Positions 60,971 to 64,000 of a DNA stretch of 64,000 nucleotides are shown here, piece after piece. Below the pieces are notes generated by a model. That model did not search any database, was not told where the DNA came from, and saw only the letters and a program-made list of their open reading frames with translations. The stretch spans positions 1 through 64,000 of the forward strand of contig CALCYI010000057.1 of NCBI GenBank assembly GCA_937907605.1. The letters are read 5' to 3'. This DNA is from an uncultured Clostridia bacterium (GTDB lineage: Bacteria > Bacillota > Clostridia > Oscillospirales > Acutalibacteraceae). Within the stretch, counting starts at the first letter, position 1; each line of letters begins with the position of its first letter. The position numbers and the translations under genes are program-made.

Positions 60971-61774
60971 TTATGCCTTTACTTCTTTTTTATCAAATAT
61001 ATTTGTAAAGTTCACAAGGAATAGTACAAGGTAAGCCGCCCACATAGGTATATTCTCAATCGCTGCGCTCTTGCCTACAACTACGAGAAGCACGAGCATT
61101 AGCAGCAGCACGGCAACGAAAAATACCGTAAGTGCGATATATTTCTTATCCTTTAATCTGCACCTTGATACAAGGAAGATTACAACTCCCGCAGCACCGA
61201 GCAGAGCGAATATCAGAGCTGTAGACCAATGAGCAAGACATTGAAGCGTCATAATAAGCTCTTCACCCGCAGAGGGTATGTTGACGGTAACATACAGCGC
61301 CGCACAGCCTATTGAAGTGAGAATTACTCCGACGTCGTTTCTGTACTCGTTTTTACGGTACATATAAAGCACGTTAGTAAAAACGGATATTCCCGAGAGT
61401 ACACACCAGAGCTTAAATAACCACGGGAAGTATAAGCCCATCATTGAGGCGGTATACTTTATCGGGTCCATTAAAAAGCCGTAAACGGTTATAAAAATCA
61501 GTCCGCTGAAAAGCGTAATGATATTAAATATCTTATTAGCCTTCGTCAGCTTATCTGCATAGTAAATTTTATTAACGAATACGGGATAAAGCAGAAATAT
61601 TATTACGGATACCGCTACCCATATATAATAAACCGCTTTGTTTGCGTACATATCCTTGGTAAGAAGCGTGTTAGCAGTAGCATATGTATCCCAGCGTATA
61701 AAGGCGAGCATCCATACTGCATATATCGCCGCCATTACGCACCAGAGAATACTGAATTTTTTACTCTTTGCCAT
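60971..61774 (-). CDS. multi-pass membrane protein of unknown function
   Basis: 267 residues with about seven or eight hydrophobic helices and short loops, and no signal peptide. Conserved-looking charged or aromatic residues occur in loops (RWDTYATAN, PIKYTASMMG, YRKNEYRNDVG). No transporter signature is recognised. Starts 5 bases after the AIM24-family gene, so the two are probably co-transcribed; AIM24-type proteins are often found with membrane proteins, but no functional link is shown. Confidence 0.75.
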   Translation of the reverse strand: MAKSKKFSILWCVMAAIYAVWMLAFIRWDTYATANTLLTKDMYANKAVYYIWVAVSVIIFLLYPVFVNKIYYADKLTKANKIFNIITLFSGLIFITVYGFLMDPIKYTASMMGLYFPWLFKLWCVLSGISVFTNVLYMYRKNEYRNDVGVILTSIGCAALYVTVNIPSAGEELIMTLQCLAHWSTALIFALLGAAGVVIFLVSRCRLKDKKYIALTVFFVAVLLLMLVLLVVVGKSAAIENIPMWAAYLVLFLVNFTNIFDKKEVKA

Positions 61775-61779
61775 TTTTC

Positions 61780-62460
61780 TTAGGAGCCTGTGATGATATA
61801 CGGCTGAATTGACTGAGCAAGCTTCATTGTCGGCATTGTCTGAAGAACAACCTCGCCGGGACCCGTTACAACGGTATTGAATAAGCCCTCACCGCCGAAG
61901 AGAACGTTTTTAGCGCCTTTAACGGTCTGAACGTCCATCTTGCAGGTTGCGCTCATCATTACTACGTGTCCTGTGTCAACTATTAACTGCTGACCTGCTT
62001 CAAGCTGATATCTTACTGCAGAACCGTCGATTTCGATGAAAGCAGTACCGTTACCGCTGAGCTTCTGCATTATGAAGCCTTCGCCGCCAAAAAGACCTGC
62101 GCCGAACTTCTTCTGGAAGAAGGTGGAAAGCTCAACGCCCGTGGTTGAAGCAAGAAATGCGCTCTTCTGACAGATACATTCTCTGCCGGGAGCAATTTCA
62201 ATTGCCATAATCTCGCCCGGAAGCGAGCTTGCATACGCAATTGTACCTGCGCCGCCCTGAGCGGTGTATCTGTTCTGGAAGAGAGATTCTCTTGTCATCA
62301 TTCTTCCGAGCATTTTGCCGAGACCGCCGTTTGAAGTGGTTTCCATTTTCATATTTGGGCTCATCCAGCTCATACCGCCGCCTTCGCTTATCATAGCTTC
62401 GCCGTTTTCGAGCGTGCAGATAAGAACGGGGAAGTTGCCGCCCTGAATTTCATACCTCAT
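61780..62460 (-). CDS. AIM24/TIGR00266-family protein
   Basis: 226 residues, a beta-rich protein of the AIM24 (TIGR00266) family. Recognisable stretches: FPVLICTLENGEAMISEGGGMSWMSPN, GTIAYASSLPGEIMAIEI, GGEGFIMQKLSGNGTAFIEIDG and GPGEVVLQTMP. Biochemical function is unknown for the bacterial members; mitochondrial relatives affect inner-membrane organisation. The ribosome site AGGGAGAG precedes the ATG. Lies between proC upstream and the membrane protein downstream, all on the minus strand. Confidence 0.9.
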   Translation of the reverse strand: MRYEIQGGNFPVLICTLENGEAMISEGGGMSWMSPNMKMETTSNGGLGKMLGRMMTRESLFQNRYTAQGGAGTIAYASSLPGEIMAIEIAPGRECICQKSAFLASTTGVELSTFFQKKFGAGLFGGEGFIMQKLSGNGTAFIEIDGSAVRYQLEAGQQLIVDTGHVVMMSATCKMDVQTVKGAKNVLFGGEGLFNTVVTGPGEVVLQTMPTMKLAQSIQPYIITGS

Positions 62461-62481
62461 AAATTTACTCTCCCTTTCATT

Positions 62482-63285
62482 TTATAATTTAGCGTCTTTT
62501 TCAAGCGCCTTATTAACTGCGTTGTTTACCGCGGCTTCAAAGCCGTCGTTTTGAAGTGAGGCAACGCCCTCAATGGTTGTGCCGCCCGGGGAACACACCT
62601 TGTCGATTAGCTCCCAGGGGTGCTCGTCCCTCATTTTTTCGAGCACCATTTTTGCACTGCCGAGTACCGTCTGCGCTGCCGTCATCAGAGCTGTATCCTT
62701 GTCCATTCCGTTTTTGACTGCCGCCCTTGCAAGCGAGTCGATAAACATATATGAAAATGCAGGACCGCAGCCGCCTATAACGCCGAAAATGGGGAACTGC
62801 TTTTCCTCAATATATAAAACCTTGCCGACGGCTGAGAATATCAGTTCGCATAACTGCCTGTCCGCGTCGTTTGCTTTATCGTTTGCCGTATATGCGCACA
62901 TAGCTTCGCCGACTGTTGCATTTATATTTGGCATAACCCTAATAATCCTGTTGTCGTGAGAGAGGTTATTTCTGATATAGCTGATTGTTTTACCCGCAGC
63001 GATTGAAATAATAAGCGTGTCGCTCTCTTCAAGCGCCGTGTTTATCTTATCAAGCACGTCCGTAATTACGTTCGGCTTTACTGCGAGAATTACAACGTCG
63101 CTTTCAAATACTGTTTCTCTTTCACTGTTCATTATTTTTATAGGATATTTTTCTTTAATGCTCTCGGCAGCGCAGGTATTAATATCGTAAACGTTAATAT
63201 ATTCGGGAGCAATTACCCTTGATTTGATTATACCTTCTATGATTGCGCCTGCCATATTTCCGCAGCCTATAAAGCCAAGCTTCAT
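62482..63285 (-). CDS. proC: pyrroline-5-carboxylate reductase
   Basis: 267 residues. Last step of proline synthesis, reducing pyrroline-5-carboxylate with NAD(P)H. N-terminal Rossmann motif KLGFIGCGNMAGAI, then VILAVKPN, RVMPNINATVGEAM, and the C-terminal helical signature with SPGGTTIEG, all typical. ATG at 63283-63285 chosen for GAGGTGAT eight bases before; a GTG at 63294 is upstream but less well placed. Confidence 0.94.
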   Translation of the reverse strand: MKLGFIGCGNMAGAIIEGIIKSRVIAPEYINVYDINTCAAESIKEKYPIKIMNSERETVFESDVVILAVKPNVITDVLDKINTALEESDTLIISIAAGKTISYIRNNLSHDNRIIRVMPNINATVGEAMCAYTANDKANDADRQLCELIFSAVGKVLYIEEKQFPIFGVIGGCGPAFSYMFIDSLARAAVKNGMDKDTALMTAAQTVLGSAKMVLEKMRDEHPWELIDKVCSPGGTTIEGVASLQNDGFEAAVNNAVNKALEKDAKL

Positions 63286-63331
63286 CAGTATCACCTCACA
63301 ACTATTATTTTACCAGAAATAATACACAATA

Positions 63332-63589
63332 TCAATCATTTTTGAGCTTTAAATACTTTTCTTTTGTTGCATTACCGCCTCGTATATGCCTTTCTGCCTT
63401 GTTCCTCTGTAAAACAGCCTCAACCTTGGACGCGAGCGAGGGGGAAATAATACTTAGCCTTTTTGTAACGTCGATATGTACGGTGGATTTGCTTATTCCG
63501 AAAAGTTCAGCCGTCTGTCTTACCGTTTCGCCTGTATTAACTATGTGCTCGCCGAGCCTTATACATCTGTTATAATTATACGGTTTCAT
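63332..63589 (-). CDS. spoIIID: sporulation regulator SpoIIID
   Basis: 85 residues, the conserved mother-cell transcription factor that activates or represses many sigma-E genes during engulfment. Helix-turn-helix at about 22-44 (TVRQTAELFGISKSTVHIDVT) with the basic C-terminal tail. Length and sequence fit the family well and show that the organism forms spores. A perfect 11-bp inverted repeat encloses the ribosome site and reaches the start codon. Confidence 0.95.
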   Translation of the reverse strand: MKPYNYNRCIRLGEHIVNTGETVRQTAELFGISKSTVHIDVTKRLSIISPSLASKVEAVLQRNKAERHIRGGNATKEKYLKLKND

Positions 63590-63616
63590 ATTAATTACTC
63601 CTTTTGTAATTAATAT
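63588..63616 (-). promoter_or_regulatory. hairpin with the spoIIID ribosome site in its loop
   Basis: ATATTAATTAC (63588-63598) and GTAATTAATAT (63606-63616) are perfect inverted copies with a 7-base centre. On the mRNA the centre reads AAAAGGA, the ribosome site, and the A and U of the AUG lie at the end of the second arm. It could control translation, or be a protein-binding palindrome. Confidence 0.55.
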
Positions 63617-63646
63617 GAACGCCGTAGCTTTAGTATTACAAAATAA

Positions 63647-63673
63647 GCGGCAGTACGTATACGGTACCGCCGC
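63647..63673 (-). terminator. intrinsic terminator of the gene at the right edge
   Basis: Minus strand: GCGGCGGTACC ... GTACTGCCGC with one bulge, followed by TTATTTTG. Lies just after the stop codon at 63680. Confidence 0.65.
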
Positions 63674-63679
63674 ATAAAA

Positions 63680-64000
63680 TTAATTATCCGTATCCTCGTT
63701 ATCGTCAGCCGTAGCAGCCTCTGCAAACTGCCTTAGAATGTCGGCTGGCTTTTTAAGATTGAAGTTTTCAACTTTTGTAAAGACATAGGTTTCGGAGTCC
63801 TCCGGCTCAGTACCGTTTGAGGATACAAGCGTAAGCTTAAGCCTGTCGCCGTTAATTTTGAATTTGTATTCAACGTACTGATTAGTCTGATAATCGCTGA
63901 GCGTGAGAGTATTGCCCTTGATGTGATAATTCCTCGTTATAGGATAATTACTTATATAGTAATCGTAGCTGTTATCATCGAAGAATTCATAACCCGTTAT
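63680..64000 (-). CDS. C-terminal part of an unknown protein running off the right edge
   Basis: 106 codons are open from the window edge to a TAA at 63680-63682. The visible part has alternating beta strands (YHIKGNTLTLSDY, YVEYKFKINGDRLKLTLVS) of the lipocalin-like or DUF5640-like kind seen in secreted or lipoproteins of Ruminococcus-type bacteria, ending in an acidic tail. The start and any signal peptide are outside the window, so the family is uncertain. Confidence 0.6.
   Translation of the reverse strand: MTGYEFFDDNSYDYYISNYPITRNYHIKGNTLTLSDYQTNQYVEYKFKINGDRLKLTLVSSNGTEPEDSETYVFTKVENFNLKKPADILRQFAEAATADDNEDTDN

Overview
The window reads as chromosome from an anaerobic, spore-forming member of the Clostridia, most like the gut Oscillospiraceae/Ruminococcaceae. 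The basis is the family mix: SpoIIID, CotF-type coat proteins, AddAB, a MetK leader with a SAM-I riboswitch, many AGGAGG ribosome sites with some GTG/TTG starts, an AGCS symporter, BspA-type leucine-rich surface proteins and acetate kinase. No rRNA, tRNA or CRISPR array was seen.

Bases 1 to about 10,770 are AT-rich accessory DNA. The first genes are a minus-strand ECF sigma/anti-sigma pair with a small secreted protein; the sigma gene and the secreted-protein gene carry near-identical ECF-like promoters. Next comes a complete tyrosine recombinase. Beside it, two perfect 18-bp inverted repeats (3082-3099 and 7281-7298) bracket exactly two convergent genes with no bases between their stop codons: a nuclease-STAND-TPR protein of the kind used in antiviral defence, and a family 2 glycosyltransferase. 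This looks like an invertible cassette and is the most interesting object in the window. It is followed by a three-gene operon of unknown function with a membrane-anchored last product, and by a TnpV gene, a mobilizable-transposon remnant.

From about 10,800 the sequence becomes ordinary, richer in GC, and almost all on the plus strand. 10,863-16,076: DNA alkylation repair protein, flavodoxin, a Tet(M)/EF-G-like GTPase fused to a Rae1-like (YacP) nuclease, and an AGCS symporter. 16,177-31,869: a long run from one promoter with ligA, a membrane protein, murD, two M42 peptidases, a GNAT protein, a methionine gamma-lyase-family protein, a DUF2461 protein, addB and addA.

31,872-39,186 holds surface and spore genes: a modular secreted protein, a zinc-ribbon membrane protein, a tiny transcription unit with a (CTAT)8 microsatellite, a MITE-like repeat, a carbohydrate-binding-like secreted protein and two small coat proteins, one with an amber codon straight after its apparent start. 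39,302-46,130 is lacZ-comEC-holA-rnmV; tmcAL and ackA are divergent next to it. 48,547-52,959 has a PC4-like protein, then alaS, a HIT protein, apt and thrH.

The right end holds a membrane-anchored MerR regulator, a large BspA-like protein, an NAD-dependent epimerase with a zinc-ribbon tail, riboswitch-controlled metK, a membrane protein, an AIM24-family protein, proC, spoIIID and a truncated gene. The core genes serve DNA repair and replication, wall precursor synthesis, translation, methionine/SAM and proline metabolism, and sporulation. The surface proteins and the left-hand island are the variable, environment-facing part.
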